A stretch of DNA of 64,000 nt, from assembly GCA_001632435.1 (NCBI GenBank), contig KV423937.1:62001-126000 (forward strand), in the 5' to 3' direction. A program made the position numbers and the translations under genes. Shown here piece after piece: positions 1-11,591 of this stretch. Source of the DNA: Calocera cornea HHB12733. Its lineage: Eukaryota > Basidiomycota > Dacrymycetes > Dacrymycetales > Dacrymycetaceae. How positions within the stretch are numbered: the stretch's first letter is position 1; each line of letters opens with the position of its first letter. Under the pieces are notes generated by a model that worked only from the letters and a program-made list of their open reading frames with translations, did no database searches and was not told where the DNA came from.

Positions 1-997
1 TGGTGGCGTTGGGCCGTCGCAGACGAGGAATAGGTCTGCCAAGCAGTCTCCATCGAGGTCGACCACGGCGCTGCTATGCGGATTGGACAGCTTGCACAGT
101 TTGGATGTATCGAGCGGCGGTGTCGTACTGCATATGGAGGTCAGAACATGAGCAGAATAGTCCCGTATCTTCGCTTACATGCCGAACATGGGTCCGGAGC
201 GAGTGGATGTATTCCAGGTGTTCTCCCATAGCTGCCAGGTCGAGGATCCGCTCGCCGTCGGCGACATTCCCAGGAGGTCTACTCGAATGTTTCCTGTCGC
301 ATCGAGCGCAATTGGCTGCTCTGAAGCGGTTCCGGGTACAGTCAGAGCAGATTCAGCTTTGGCAGAACATGAGTACTCTGGCCGACAGAATTAAACAGTC
401 GAACGTACAGAACAGTCCGTTTCCTTGCCCCAGGTAAATGGCCATACCCACTTGTGTAACCTCCTCCCACCAGCTACCCCTGCTCTGCCTCAGCATCACC
501 AGCATGTCTAGGCGGCCATCGTGGCTAAAGTCTCCGGGGACCACATTCAGCACGTCTTCTATGAACCCAAGAGTTTGAGACTTCGTGAAAAGGTATCCGC
601 CTGAGGATGGTTTAGAGACGTGGATGAACGCCTACTACGTTTCACGCACTGTGATCCCAAGTGTATATGGTGAGGCTTCTCTGGTCCGTGCTCAGAGTGA
701 CCAAGTCGGTACTGGGATGACGCTTCAGATGCAAGCTCTCGTCCTGTCATGTAGGGAAACGCACTATTGGTCTCCATTGAAATCTCCGAAAGCGACTACG
801 CGTCCATCCAGTCCGGAGAGACCCAGGCTTCCGGCGTCAATCAGCGCGTCGCCAGAGTACCGTTTTGTCGGAAACGGCCAGACGGCCGCTGCTCCTTCCA
901 AACAGGCCAGACATGCAACGAATAAAATCCAGAAAGATATTGGCCTTCGACCTCTACGCTGCCATGCATGCATGGTGGTCATTTCATACCGTGGCAT
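1..997 (-). CDS. TIP/ITFG1-like FG-GAP repeat membrane protein, 3' end cut by window
   Basis: Homolog of T-cell immunomodulatory protein (ITFG1/LINKIN), a type I membrane protein with an extracellular beta-propeller of FG-GAP/VCBS repeats. Five exons can be joined in frame: 765-997, 650-711, 409-600, 179-356 and 1-127 (still open at the window edge). The N-terminus has a basic stretch followed by a hydrophobic signal segment (WILFVACLACLEGAAA). Calcium-loop-like repeats follow: VVAFGDFNGDQYTDLV, VVPGDFSHDGRLDMLV and AVVDLDGDCLADLFLVC. One acceptor (at 357-359) is AAG rather than CAG or TAG. The start could instead be the Met a few codons downstream. The gene is divergent from the V-ATPase gene, with 289 bp between start codons. 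The family identity is clear; its fungal role is unknown. Confidence 0.85.
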
Positions 998-1286
998 AGG
1001 GGACCGGAGTGGCGACGCATCTCAGGCTGTTCAATACGCAGGGTGGCGCAGCAGGCGGAGTCTGATCCGTGACGTCTCCTTGCCTTGCCCTCCTTCCGAA
1101 CCGAAGCGCCGACAGATACAGCTGCGACTGCGAACTCACCAGCCCGGCGCACAGGCGCATACCTTTGTCTCTCCTTTACTCCATTTATCTTAGTCGGGCA
1201 ACATGTCGGGGTATCCCAGCTTGTTCCGTAAGTAATGACTTGCTCCTTGTAGCCACCAGCTAACAGGAGATGAAGGCTCGGCGGCG

Positions 1287-4278
1287 ATGAGCTATGTCCA
1301 GCTCTACATCCCGACAGAAGTAGCCCATGACACAATCGCCGAGCTCGGAGAGCTCGGAAAGGTTGAATTCAAAGACGTAAGTGAATGGTGCTGGCTACAC
1401 CGTTACTGCATGCTCATTCGACTGCAGCTCAACCCCGACGTCAATGCCTTCCAACGAGCGTTCGTTACCGAAATCAGGCGTTTCGACGAGATGGCACGTC
1501 GCGTTCGCTTCTTCGAAACCCAATGCGAAACTGCCAGTATCCCAACTCGCCCCCTGGTAGACAGCGCGCCAATAATAAGCGTTGGACCGCGCGCAGCACA
1601 AACGTTCGACGAGCTAGAAGTCACGTTGAAGGAGCACGAGGACCGGCTGGTTCAGATGAATGAGAGCTATGCGATGTTGAACACGCGATCGCGCGAGCTG
1701 CATGAGGCTAGGCATGTTTTGCGCGAGACTGCTGTATTCTTCGAAAAGGTACGGTAGATCATCGGCCTGGTGTGGAGAACGACAAGCTGATAAAGTTACC
1801 ATCAGGCGGAATCTCAAGAGCAGCACGACAGGCGCCAGTCAGTAGACGAGCCCACCCAGCCATTGCTTGCCAGTGAAGAGGCCGAAGCAGGGCAGTATCA
1901 CCCTGATGGTAATGGTTTGACTTTCGATCTCGAGTTTGTTGCGGGTACAATCGACCGTGCACGGTTGCCGACGTTCGAGCGAGTGCTTTGGCGCGTCCTC
2001 CGTGGTAACCTGTACATGAACTACACCGATATCGACGAGGTGTTCGTGGACCCGCAAACGGGCGCAGAGACGAGGAAGAACGTCTTCATCATTTTCGCGC
2101 ACGGTGCTGCTCTGCTCGCCAAGATTCGTAGGATTGCGGAGAGCATGGGCGGCACGCTCTACCCCATCGACGCCAACCCCGACAAGCGGAGCGAGGCTCT
2201 GCGTGAAGTCACAAGCCGACTCGAGGACCTCAACACCGTTCTTTACAACACCGGCGCAACGAGGCGAGCTGAGCTGGCCAAGATTGCGGAGAGCCTGGCG
2301 GTGTGGAGAGACGTGGTCAGGAAGGAGAAGCTGATCTACGAAACTCTCAACCTCTTCAGCTACGAGGCGAGGCGGAGGGGCTTCATTGCCGAGGGTTGGG
2401 TGCCGACTCGAGATATTACTCCGGTACAGCTCGCCCTGAGACAAGCTATGGTTCGTCTCTATCTCGGCTGTCAACTATTGTCACTGACCGTATATGCAGG
2501 AAGTGTCTGGCACCAGCGCACCGGCCATCCTTCAAGAGATGCGCACCACCAAAACTCCTCCCACCTACCACCGAACGAACAAGTTCACCGAAGGCTTCCA
2601 GACCATCATTGACTCGTATGGTATCGCGACATACCAGGAAGTCAACCCCGGTCTTTACGCCGTCATCACCTTCCCCTTCCTTTTCGCCGTCATGTTTGGT
2701 GATCTCGGTCACGGATTCCTTACCTTCTGTGCTGGTCTTGCTATGGTCGTCTTCGAGCAGTCACTGGCGAAGAGCGATCTCGGCGAGATTGTCGGAACGT
2801 TCTACTAGTACGTCTTTGCCAAAGCCTATGTGATGTCCATGTACTGACACCCCACAGCGGCCGATACATCATTCTTCTCATGGGTGCATTCGCCATGTAT
2901 ACTGGCATGATTTACAACGACCTCTTCTCGTTTTCCATGCACCTCTTCAGGCCAGGTTGGTACTGGCCCGAGATGAATGGTACGGCACAAGCGGTGCCTC
3001 TGGGCGGAACGTACATTTTCGGTGTGGACCCAACATGGCACGGCACTGATAATGGACTTGTGTTCACCAACTCGTACAAGATGAAGATGTCAATTATTCT
3101 CGGTGTCATTCACGTACGTGAATACCAGAGCTTACGCGGGTTGGTTCTGACATCCGCCTAGATGACCTTCGCCATCTGCCTCCAACTTCCCAATCACTTT
3201 CATTTCAAGAAGCCTCTGAACATCTACGCCGAGTTCATTCCCCAGATTCTCTTCTTGCAATCCATCTTCGGCTACCTTGTCATCTGCATCATCATGAAAT
3301 GGTGCACCGACTGGACCAACTCGCCGACCTCTCCTCCCGGTCTCCTCAACATGCTCATCTACATGTTCCTCTCACCTGGCAAGGTGAACCCGAACGAGCA
3401 GCTTTTCCCTGGCCAAGGACCTCTTCAGGTGTTCCTGCTACTCCTGGCGTTGATCTGCGTTCCTTGGATGCTCTGCATGAAGCCGTATATTCTGTGGCAG
3501 GAGCAGAAGAAGATCAAGGCGCAAGGCTACCAGGGAGTGCAGCTTGGCGATGGTGTCTCCGCTGTTCGCGAGTCACACGATGAGGAGGATGAGGAAGAGG
3601 GAGCTGGTGTCCCTGTTGCCGAAGATGAGGAAGGGGAGCATGTGAGTGGTCCGATCCCTCAGTACGGGAACCGAAACTGATAACTAGATCAGGAGGACGG
3701 AATGGGTGACATTATTATTCACCAAGTCATTCACACGATCGAATTCTGTCTCGGCTGCATCTCCAATACTGCGTCTTACTTGCGTCTCTGGGCGCTGTCT
3801 CTTGCGCATGCGCAGCTCAGCGAGGTGCTCTTCAACATGACAATTCGCCTGGCCTTCGGCAGCACCGGTATATCCGGCGTGATTTTCACAATCATTATGT
3901 TCAGTGTCTGGTTCTCCGGAACGATTGGCATCCTCTGCGTGATGGAGGGCCTCTCCGCATTCCTGCATGCCTTGCGTTTACACTGGTACGTTTCACCCGC
4001 GATCTACCCCAGATTGCGGTGCTAACCCCACACGTGTCTAGGGTCGAGGCAAACGGAAAGCATTACATGGCGGGCGGCTATGTGAGTCTCGTTTCATTCC
4101 TCTGCGGGCAGGGTGGTGCGGGGCACCGGCGCCCATCAGGCGCGCGCGGTGTGCGCCCCACACGCCCGTGCCTGCCCCCTGTCCTCTGTTCTTCTGACGG
4201 GAATGGTCGCTGACATGTTCCTTTCTTCTGTAGCAATTCCAGCCGCTGACCTTCGCCAACGTCGAAGGCGTTGAATAG
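1287..4278 (+). CDS. VPH1: V-type proton ATPase subunit a (Vph1/Stv1 type)
   Basis: Membrane-embedded subunit a of the V-ATPase Vo sector, which forms the proton half-channels that acidify the vacuole and Golgi. Nine exons join in frame: 1287-1376, 1428-1748, 1806-2450, 2500-2807, 2858-3113, 3162-3641, 3693-3985, 4042-4081 and 4234-4278, giving about 825 aa, normal for the family. The first ~390 residues form the cytosolic domain, ending [12 protein letters not shown]. Transmembrane helices follow, starting at [20 protein letters not shown]. The helix [20 protein letters not shown] carries the family's essential proton-relay arginine. An acidic loop ([10 protein letters not shown]) separates helices. 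All signature blocks are present and nothing looks broken. Confidence 0.96.
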
Positions 4279-5716
4279 AGTTCTCTTGATGGGGCCGGAA
4301 TGCGAGCAATCAGGGATCGGGTGTGCTCACGAAAGGGGCCCCCGGGGATTATGGCGGGTGGTACGACGAAGAATGTTGACTACAGTACAATAAGCCGTTG
4401 CTATGCCCCTGCCTTCTGGCTCAGGGGGCTGCGAAATAAACTGCGATATACATAATGGACAAGGGCGGGAGAACCGTGTGGTTACGGGGGCTGAGGCCAA
4501 GCAGAGCTCAGCTGTCAAAACACAAAAGCGGAGACTCAATTGACCCCGGATGCCATCTGCGTCATCGCGCGGTAGCATCGCCCGCGCCCGCTGATGGGCC
4601 GTGACGGCGTTGACACAGCTCTGCGCATAATCCGGGGAAAATACTGTCTCGTGCGATAACAACTCACGGCGTTACTGAAAGACAGGCATAGCCAGTGTGA
4701 TACGGTAGGTCAGTGATATGGACATGGACATTGTTATCATTCCCCTTGCTGTGTTGTCATGCGGTCATTGCTGTCATTTTGGAACGTGCGATCGCCTCGG
4801 GTTCTGACAACGGGGGCGGCGTAAGGCTGTCTGATGGAACGCACCGGAACTTGCGGTCCCCTCATCGAGCGACAATGCCACGCCTCGACCGGGCGTGCAC
4901 CGTAAACAACCGAATATAGGAAAGAGCCGCTGGGTCTGGCTGCGAGTCACCAGCACCATTGCCTTACCGGTTCCGCAAAGGCCCGCCGGGGCGCCGGGCA
5001 GCGTTACTCCAAGCGGATATTTCTATAGCCCGCTAGGTGTTTTGGCGCCTGATTGGGCGCCGGAGCGCGAATGGAGGCCGGTGGACGGTTCGCGAAGGGC
5101 CGCCGGTGCGGAGGCGACAAGAGATCCACATCGCTCCGGCTTCCCGAATGTACGCGCATCCCGGTGGGGCAGTGAGACCGGAAGGGCTGGTTGGGCTGGC
5201 AGCTGGGTCTGCCGTCCCCTTGCTTGGAGGGCGTGTATGCTGACGGGACCAAGCGGGCGCGGAGCTGGCAGGAATTGTCCAATGAGGGTTCGAGCGGGAA
5301 CAGACGTGCAATGCACAGTTTTTTACACAGCGTCGGCCATCTGCCTCCGTGGAACGAGCCCAGGTGGGCCCCTCATAAAGGGGTGTAGCGCCTCCCCGCC
5401 GCCAGCCCCACAGATCTCTCTTTCCTCACTCTCTCTCGCTCTCCACTGCCTAGAGCCTATAGAACTGGGCACCTAATCCGTCCCCTCTCTGAACTCTACC
5501 GCAACTATACAGCGGTTTAGACCTCTCGACTTTCCGTCCTATTCGACTCGCGCCTTTGTGCTAGTAATCGCTTTCGAGCAAAAACACTAGAAAATCTTCC
5601 TTTTGGTAGAACAATCCTCTATTACCACTAGGTGAGACAACCGCCCCCGCAGCCATCCATCCATCCGTCACCGCGACTCATTGCTGACTATATGCTCTCC
5701 TCGACAGATTTTAGCT
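4279..5716 (+). promoter_or_regulatory. Intergenic region and EF3 promoter/5' leader
   Basis: No convincing gene lies between the V-ATPase stop and EF3; the open frames are short and lack family signal. Around 5400-5480 is a pyrimidine-rich CT stretch typical of strong fungal promoters near the transcription start. A good intron, GTGAG...GACAG, lies at 5632-5707 in the leader and ends nine bases before the EF3 start codon. This argues that the upstream in-frame ATG at 5681 is intronic and is not used. Confidence 0.6.
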
Positions 5717-8700
5717 ATGTCTCCTGCTGTCGCTGCTGCAACTCAACCTACTACTGCCTCCATTGCTGAACTCAAGCAAGCCAACGCCACCAACACCGAG
5801 GCAGTTACATCCCAGATGGAGAAGCTCAGCATTTCATTCGACACGTCCCGCCTCTTCGGAGCGGAGAAGGCAGCGCGCGTTGACGCCGCCAAGGAGCTCG
5901 CAGAGCTCGTCCAAAAGCAAGGCCCGTCGGTCTTCGAGTCCATCAAGATCACCGACGCTCTCGTCGCCGCTCTGGCTGACAAGAAGTCCACGGCCGCACG
6001 CGAAGGTGCCTGCAACACCATCGCCACGCTCTGCGAATCCGGCGCAACCGCTGCCTTCGAACCGTTCATCATCGATACCCCTGCCTATGCATCCCTCCTC
6101 GAGACTTTCTCCGACAAGCTCCCCGCCGTCCGCACGGCTGCCGTATCCGCTGCCACCGCCCTCACCAAGGCCCAGAGCCCCTGGGCTGCGCCCATCGTTC
6201 TCCCTGCTCTCCTCAAGCAGGTTCAGACCGCTGGCAAGTGGCAAGTGAAGACCGGCTGCCTCGCGGTCCTTGACACTCTCGTCAAGTCCGCGGCGCCGCA
6301 GATGGCGAAGCTTACCCCGGAGATCGTCCCGGTTTTGGCCGAGGCCATTTGGGATACCAAGGCTGAGGTGAAGAAGGCGGCCAAGGAGTCGCTCACAAAG
6401 GCCACCGCCCTGGTTTCGAACAAGGATATCGAGAAGTTTATTCCTGCTCTGATCGACGCTCTCATTCAGCCGGTAGAGAAGGTGCCGAGCACCATCCAAC
6501 TTCTCTCCTCCACCACATTCGTTTCTGAAGTTGACGCACCCACGCTCGCTCTCATGGTTCCCCTCCTGGCTCGCGGTATTCAGGAGCGCCCGACCGCTAC
6601 CAAGCGCAAGGTCGCCGTCATTGTCGACAACATGGCCAAGCTCGTCGACAACGAGTTTACCGTCCGCCCCTTCATCCCCAAGCTGCTCCCCGGTCTCCTC
6701 AAGGTCGTCGAGGTCGTCGGTGACCCCGAGGCTCGTGGCGTTGTTGAGCGCGCAATCAAGACCCTGCGCCAAATCGGCAACGTCCCGACGGGTGACGGCA
6801 CTGACCTCCCCCCCATCAAGACTCTCGAGCCGAAGGCTGTTGCCAACACCATCGTTTCTCTCTACCAGAAGGCTGGCATCGCTGCTCCTTCCGCGTCCGA
6901 TCCCGTTGTGTTCTACACTGCTCGCCTCGCCGCGAACATTGTGACTCAGCGCAACTTCGACGTCCCTGTCTGGGACGCCGCTCTTCCCCAGTATCTGTCC
7001 CTTGCCACCCCAGGTGCCGATACCACGGATGTTTCCCGTCAGTTGCTGCTGAAGTCAGCTACGATCGACGACGATGCTGCCGATGTTCCCGAGGATGAGG
7101 AGGAGGGTGAGGATCTCTGCAACTGCACCTTCTCGCTGGCGTACGGTGCCAAGATCCTGCTCAACACTGCTACCCTCCGCCTCAAGCGTGGCCACCGTTA
7201 TGGTCTTTGCGGCCGCAACGGCTCCGGCAAGTCGACGCTCATGAGGGCCATCGTCAACGGCCAGGTCGAGGGCTTCCCGTCCGCCGACCAGGTCCGCACC
7301 TTCTACGTCGAGCACGACATCGACGGTTCCGAGGCTGAGATCGCCGTTCTTGAGTGGGTTTGCAACGACAAGCGCCTCGAGGCGAACAGGGAAGAGATCA
7401 TCGAGACTCTTTCTTCGGTTGGCTTCAGCGATGAGAGGCAGGCCTCTTCTATCGGCTCCCTGTCCGGTGGCTGGAAGATGAAGCTCGCTCTCGCTCGTGC
7501 CATGCTGTTCAAGGCCGATATTCTCCTCCTCGACGAGCCCACGAACCATCTCGATGTCATTAACGTCGCTTGGCTCGAGAACTACCTCATCGGTCTCAAG
7601 ACCTGCACTTCCATCATCGTTTCCCACGACTCTGGCTTCCTCAACAACACCATCACCGATGTGCTGCACCTGAACCGCTTCAAGCTGAGGCGCTACAGGG
7701 GCAACCTTGAGGCCTTCGTCCAGGCTGTGCCTGAAGCAAAGTCCTACTACACCCTCGAGGCCGCCGAGGACTACAAGTTCAAGCTCCCCGACCCTCCCTT
7801 CCTCGACGGTGTCAAGACCAAGGAGAAGGCCTTGTTGAAGATGCGCAAGGTCGGCTTCCAGTACCCGACGCAGCCTGTCCAGCAGCTCTTCGACATTACG
7901 CTGCAGGTCTCGCTGTCGTCGCGTGTCGCTATCCTGGGTCCCAACGGCTCCGGCAAGTCAACCCTTGTCAAGCTGCTCATTGGCGACATGGAGCCCAACA
8001 AGGGTGGTGAGATCTGGAAGCACCCCAACTTGGTCATCGGTTACGTTGCACAGCACGCCTTCCACCACATCGATCACCACCTCGACAAGACCCCTCTGGA
8101 GTACATGCTCTGGCGCTACCAGACCGGAGAGGATCTTGAGGAGATGAGCAAGGCCAACCGCGTCATCACCGAGGAGGAGGAGAAGAAGATGAAGGAAGGT
8201 GGCATCTACGTTCACGAAGGTGTGAAGCGCACCATCGACGAGATCGTCGCTCGCAAGAAGTTGAAACAGTCTTACGAGTACGAGGTGTCCTTTAAGGGCA
8301 TGAGCTCCTCCGAGAACATCTGGATTCCCCGTGACGAGCTCATCAAGCGTGGTTTCGAGAAGAAGGTCATTGAGCTCGATACCCGCGAGGCTCAGCGCCT
8401 TGGTCTCATGCGGCCGCTGGTCCGTCGCGAGATCGAGAAGCACTTCCAGGACTTCGGTCTCGAGGCCGAGTTCGTCTCCCACAACAACATGCGGGGTCTG
8501 TCCGGTGGGCAGAAGGTCAAGGTTGTGCTCGGTGCCGCTACCTGGCGTCGCCCGCACATCATCTGCCTGGACGAACCGACGAACTACCTCGACCGCGAGT
8601 CGCTCGCCGCGCTTATCGAGGCTCTCAAGGACTTCCAGGGTGGTGTCCTGATCATCACGCACAACCGTGACTTCTCCGAGTCTATCTGCAAGGAAGTCTG

Positions 8701-8935
8701 GGCCATGCGTGACGGTCATCTGGAGGCATCTGGCCACAACTGGGTTGAGGGCCAGGGCGCCGGTCCCAAGATCGACACCAAGGGAGAGGAGGAGGACACA
8801 TATGATGCTATGGGGAACAAGATCGACGCTGTTAAGAAGGAGAAGAAGAAGACCTCCAAGGAGGAGCGTCTGGCCAAGAAGGCGCGCATGGCACGGAGAA
8901 AGGCCGGTCAGGACTCCGAGCCAGAGGATCTGTAG
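5717..8935 (+). CDS. TEF3: Translation elongation factor 3
   Basis: Fungus-specific ribosome-associated ATPase that promotes E-site tRNA release during elongation. Single coding exon of 1072 aa, close to the usual ~1045. The N-terminal HEAT-repeat domain covers roughly residues 30-330. The first ABC cassette has Walker A GRNGSGKST near residue 498, signature LSGGWKMKLALARAM and Walker B ILLLDEPTNHLDV. The second has Walker A GPNGSGKST near 740, an inserted chromodomain-like segment, signature LSGGQKVKVVL and Walker B IICLDEPTNYLDR. The C-terminus is Lys-rich (KKEKKKTSKEERLAKKARM), as expected for rRNA contact. The start at 5717 is preferred over the in-frame 5681 ATG, which lies inside the leader intron. 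Codons are strongly C-ending, fitting high expression. Confidence 0.97.
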   Translation: MSPAVAAATQPTTASIAELKQANATNTEAVTSQMEKLSISFDTSRLFGAEKAARVDAAKELAELVQKQGPSVFESIKITDALVAALADKKSTAAREGACNTIATLCESGATAAFEPFIIDTPAYASLLETFSDKLPAVRTAAVSAATALTKAQSPWAAPIVLPALLKQVQTAGKWQVKTGCLAVLDTLVKSAAPQMAKLTPEIVPVLAEAIWDTKAEVKKAAKESLTKATALVSNKDIEKFIPALIDALIQPVEKVPSTIQLLSSTTFVSEVDAPTLALMVPLLARGIQERPTATKRKVAVIVDNMAKLVDNEFTVRPFIPKLLPGLLKVVEVVGDPEARGVVERAIKTLRQIGNVPTGDGTDLPPIKTLEPKAVANTIVSLYQKAGIAAPSASDPVVFYTARLAANIVTQRNFDVPVWDAALPQYLSLATPGADTTDVSRQLLLKSATIDDDAADVPEDEEEGEDLCNCTFSLAYGAKILLNTATLRLKRGHRYGLCGRNGSGKSTLMRAIVNGQVEGFPSADQVRTFYVEHDIDGSEAEIAVLEWVCNDKRLEANREEIIETLSSVGFSDERQASSIGSLSGGWKMKLALARAMLFKADILLLDEPTNHLDVINVAWLENYLIGLKTCTSIIVSHDSGFLNNTITDVLHLNRFKLRRYRGNLEAFVQAVPEAKSYYTLEAAEDYKFKLPDPPFLDGVKTKEKALLKMRKVGFQYPTQPVQQLFDITLQVSLSSRVAILGPNGSGKSTLVKLLIGDMEPNKGGEIWKHPNLVIGYVAQHAFHHIDHHLDKTPLEYMLWRYQTGEDLEEMSKANRVITEEEEKKMKEGGIYVHEGVKRTIDEIVARKKLKQSYEYEVSFKGMSSSENIWIPRDELIKRGFEKKVIELDTREAQRLGLMRPLVRREIEKHFQDFGLEAEFVSHNNMRGLSGGQKVKVVLGAATWRRPHIICLDEPTNYLDRESLAALIEALKDFQGGVLIITHNRDFSESICKEVWAMRDGHLEASGHNWVEGQGAGPKIDTKGEEEDTYDAMGNKIDAVKKEKKKTSKEERLAKKARMARRKAGQDSEPEDL

Positions 8936-9228
8936 ATAATACATTGCATATCCTTGGTTTCGGGGTCTCTCATCACCTTTCTTTCTCTGTCACTACTACC
9001 ACCATGTTTTTTCTTCTCACTGGTCATGTATTCTTTTCAGCATCGGTCTCCAATCCATATGAGTTGCGCAGCAATTTTGAGTGTGCCCCAGTGTGCGTTT
9101 GTGAACAGAATCAGCCCACCTTTGCCACGGGTATTCCACCTCGCACACTGAGAAATATACGGATGTTCACGTATTGAATACTTCGGGTAATTTCATTCAT
9201 CAAATACAACACTAGGTATACAGGTTGG
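8936..9228. other. Convergent 3' UTR spacer
   Basis: AT-richer stretch between the EF3 stop and the stop of the convergent coiled-coil gene. It presumably holds both 3' UTRs; no gene seen. Confidence 0.5.
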
Positions 9229-10733
9229 TCATACAATGTTGTATCCCTCAACTGCCTTATCATCCTGTAGATCCGTGAACCCCGTTGCGATGACACTACT
9301 AGTCGGCAACATGGGAGTGCTCAACAAGGGCGGAACAGCGGCGGCTGGACTGAGCTGTAGACTGAGATGCGGTCCATGGCTTGACCCAGCGCCTTCCGAT
9401 GATCGTCTTGACCGATTGTCCGGGCTCACAGATCCCTTGTTTGACGGCAGTCGGAGCGAGTCATTCGCTGAGATAGGTGTAGATGCTGATACAGGGGTGG
9501 ATGCGTTTTGGAGTCGCATGCGAAGGTCATGGAGCATCTCCTGTGATGCGGTCAGCGAGGGGCTCCTTATCATAATGTGGGTTCAACATACGCCTTGCTC
9601 GTCATTCCGTCTCAACAGCTCCTCGTTCTGCTCCCTCATCTGATCCATCTCCTTTTCCATCAATTCCATCTCCATCCGTATCTCGGCAGCGTATTCTAAA
9701 GCGAGTGGTGAGAGTGCCTTGGAAGCAGCTGCTCGTTCAGCTGCCCGTAGTTTCCCCTTCAGGTCCGCTACCTCGGCCTCGTAGTCTCTGTTCTCGATTA
9801 GCGAGAGAGACACATGCAAAAGGCGTATTGCTGCTTGCCTGACTGCGGTAGACAGTTGGTTGATCTCGTGGATCCTCCCGCGCAGCACCTGACCCAGCCG
9901 CTGGAACTCATTCTCCTTCAGGTCTACGAACTCTTGCAAGTCGTGGACTTTCCGGATGTCATTAGCCCTGCCCACTGCTATCAGGGGCATAATTCTCCCG
10001 ACCAGTATCATCGACATACCATAGCCGTTGTGCCGCCGTGAGCTGGTCTATTCGTCGTTCGAAGTTGGCCACACGTTCGAACTTCGGTGATTCCTCGAGT
10101 CGTTGAGCAGCGAGCTTGAAAGCTCTGCACATGGGTCAGCATCGAAGGCGAAGGTTGAGAGAGTCGCTCCGTACCTTGCACTCTCTTGAGCTAAAAGCTT
10201 GCCTTGCGCATCCAATGCTTTCTATAGTCCACTCAGCATAGTTCTTTCGGAGTATATGATGGAAGACGTACCTTCAGCTCCGATACCTCGCTCCGTAGCT
10301 CGACAGCTTCGGCCAACCAGCTTTTCTTCTCCTCCCTCAGACCCTTCAACTTCTCCTGCAAGCTGTCGACCCACGCCTTCGACTGTTCCTTTGCGATGTC
10401 GGCCTGGTTCCGCTGCTTCTGACGCTCCTCCTGTTCGCGCTGTAGTTGCAGGCGCAGCTCCTTCAACCGCTGATACAATGACTGGCGTTCGCTCTCCGCG
10501 CTCTGGGGCATGTCCAACGTTGGCTGGGAGTCCGCCGCAGCCCGCATCGCACTCTCCGCCATCCATTTCTGCACCTCCAAGTCCGCTCGCAGCTGTCGCA
10601 CGAGCTCGGACTCTCCTGGTTGGCCGACATCCAAGGAAGGCGATTGTGGTGCGGTCAGAATGGGGGATCCCCGTGAACGTGTGTCCAGTTCCGGGGAGAA
10701 TGGAGACGTCTGGGATCGTGGCCTGGTCCCCAT
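9229..10733 (-). CDS. Coiled-coil protein of unknown function
   Basis: Multi-exon gene. Frames join from 10733 (MGTRPRSQTSPFSPELDTRS) through introns around 10215-10270, 10130-10175, 9960-10020 and 9565-9590 to a stop at 9229. The N-terminus is Ser/Pro-rich. Long heptad-rich segments follow (QSLYQRLKELRLQLQREQEE; VHDLQEFVDLKENEFQRLGQ; IRMEMELMEKEMDQMREQNE), predicting extended coiled coils over most of the protein. The tail is Ser/Pro-rich and low-complexity. No catalytic domain is visible, and no specific family was recognised. The layout would suit a cytoskeletal or septation scaffold, but that is only inference. The first exon could lie further upstream. Confidence 0.65.
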
Positions 10734-11591
10734 GTAGCCGTATACTCAGTGTTTCGTAGAGGGAGACGAGGTGGTAGCGTACGGCACACCGGGCGAAGCC
10801 ATGCGGCTGGCAAGGGACCTCGGGAGTCGGCGCCTACCAAACGGGTGCAATCCACATGACCTGCCCAGTCACAAGCCTGTGATAAACGAGGCGCAACCTT
10901 TGTTCGATTCTTCTACAGTGGACTGACAACATCTAAGCTGATATCTGGCTGTTCCTATGCTGCTGTAACTCGATGCACCCAGTTTCTCCGTCGTAGATGA
11001 CGCCTGGTCGCATCGTTGCGCTACAATCGGAGTTCTCCCTCCACTTGACGAGGCAATTCCAATCATTGAAAGGATCCTAATCGGGGTGCCGACCCACTGT
11101 ATCTTCCCTGGCCGTATCAATGCGCTGCGCGGCACCGATAACACGAAGCGTCAATCCCCGGATATGGCCAAGCAGTGCCTGATTGACAAGGGGCAAGAAG
11201 CGGGGACTTCGATCCGGGTTTGCAAGTCACCTGCATTATCAACATCATGCCCGCGATGTGCTGCAACGCGTGTACCTTGACTCGTTGTTCATGATCTCGC
11301 GGGAACTTTTCTTGTATCTTCTGAAAACAACATCTCCCTTTCAGTCCGGCAGAATGACACCCTTTCTCCCGAGGCAGCGAGCATGTCGCCCCGGGATCTC
11401 CAGTCATCACATACCCAGCTCCATTGGTCTGCAGTTCCCATCATGTCGACATCCTCAGAGTGAATCCCGCTGGCTGTGCCAGAAGGGAGTTCCAGCTAGA
11501 TATAATCCAGCAATGCGCATCATAATCCAGGGATCGACCCACCCACGCTCATCCCTTACCGCCCAGGCGTCAGCTATAGTGATAGACGTCG
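10734..11591. other. Intergenic region, no gene seen
   Basis: Divergent spacer between the coiled-coil gene and the DUF7587-like gene. Only short uninformative open frames occur. It likely holds both promoters. Confidence 0.4.

Noticed and set aside
7958..8944. 328-aa minus-strand frame antisense to EF3
   Set aside because: Leu/Val/Asp-rich shadow caused by the C-ending codon bias of EF3.
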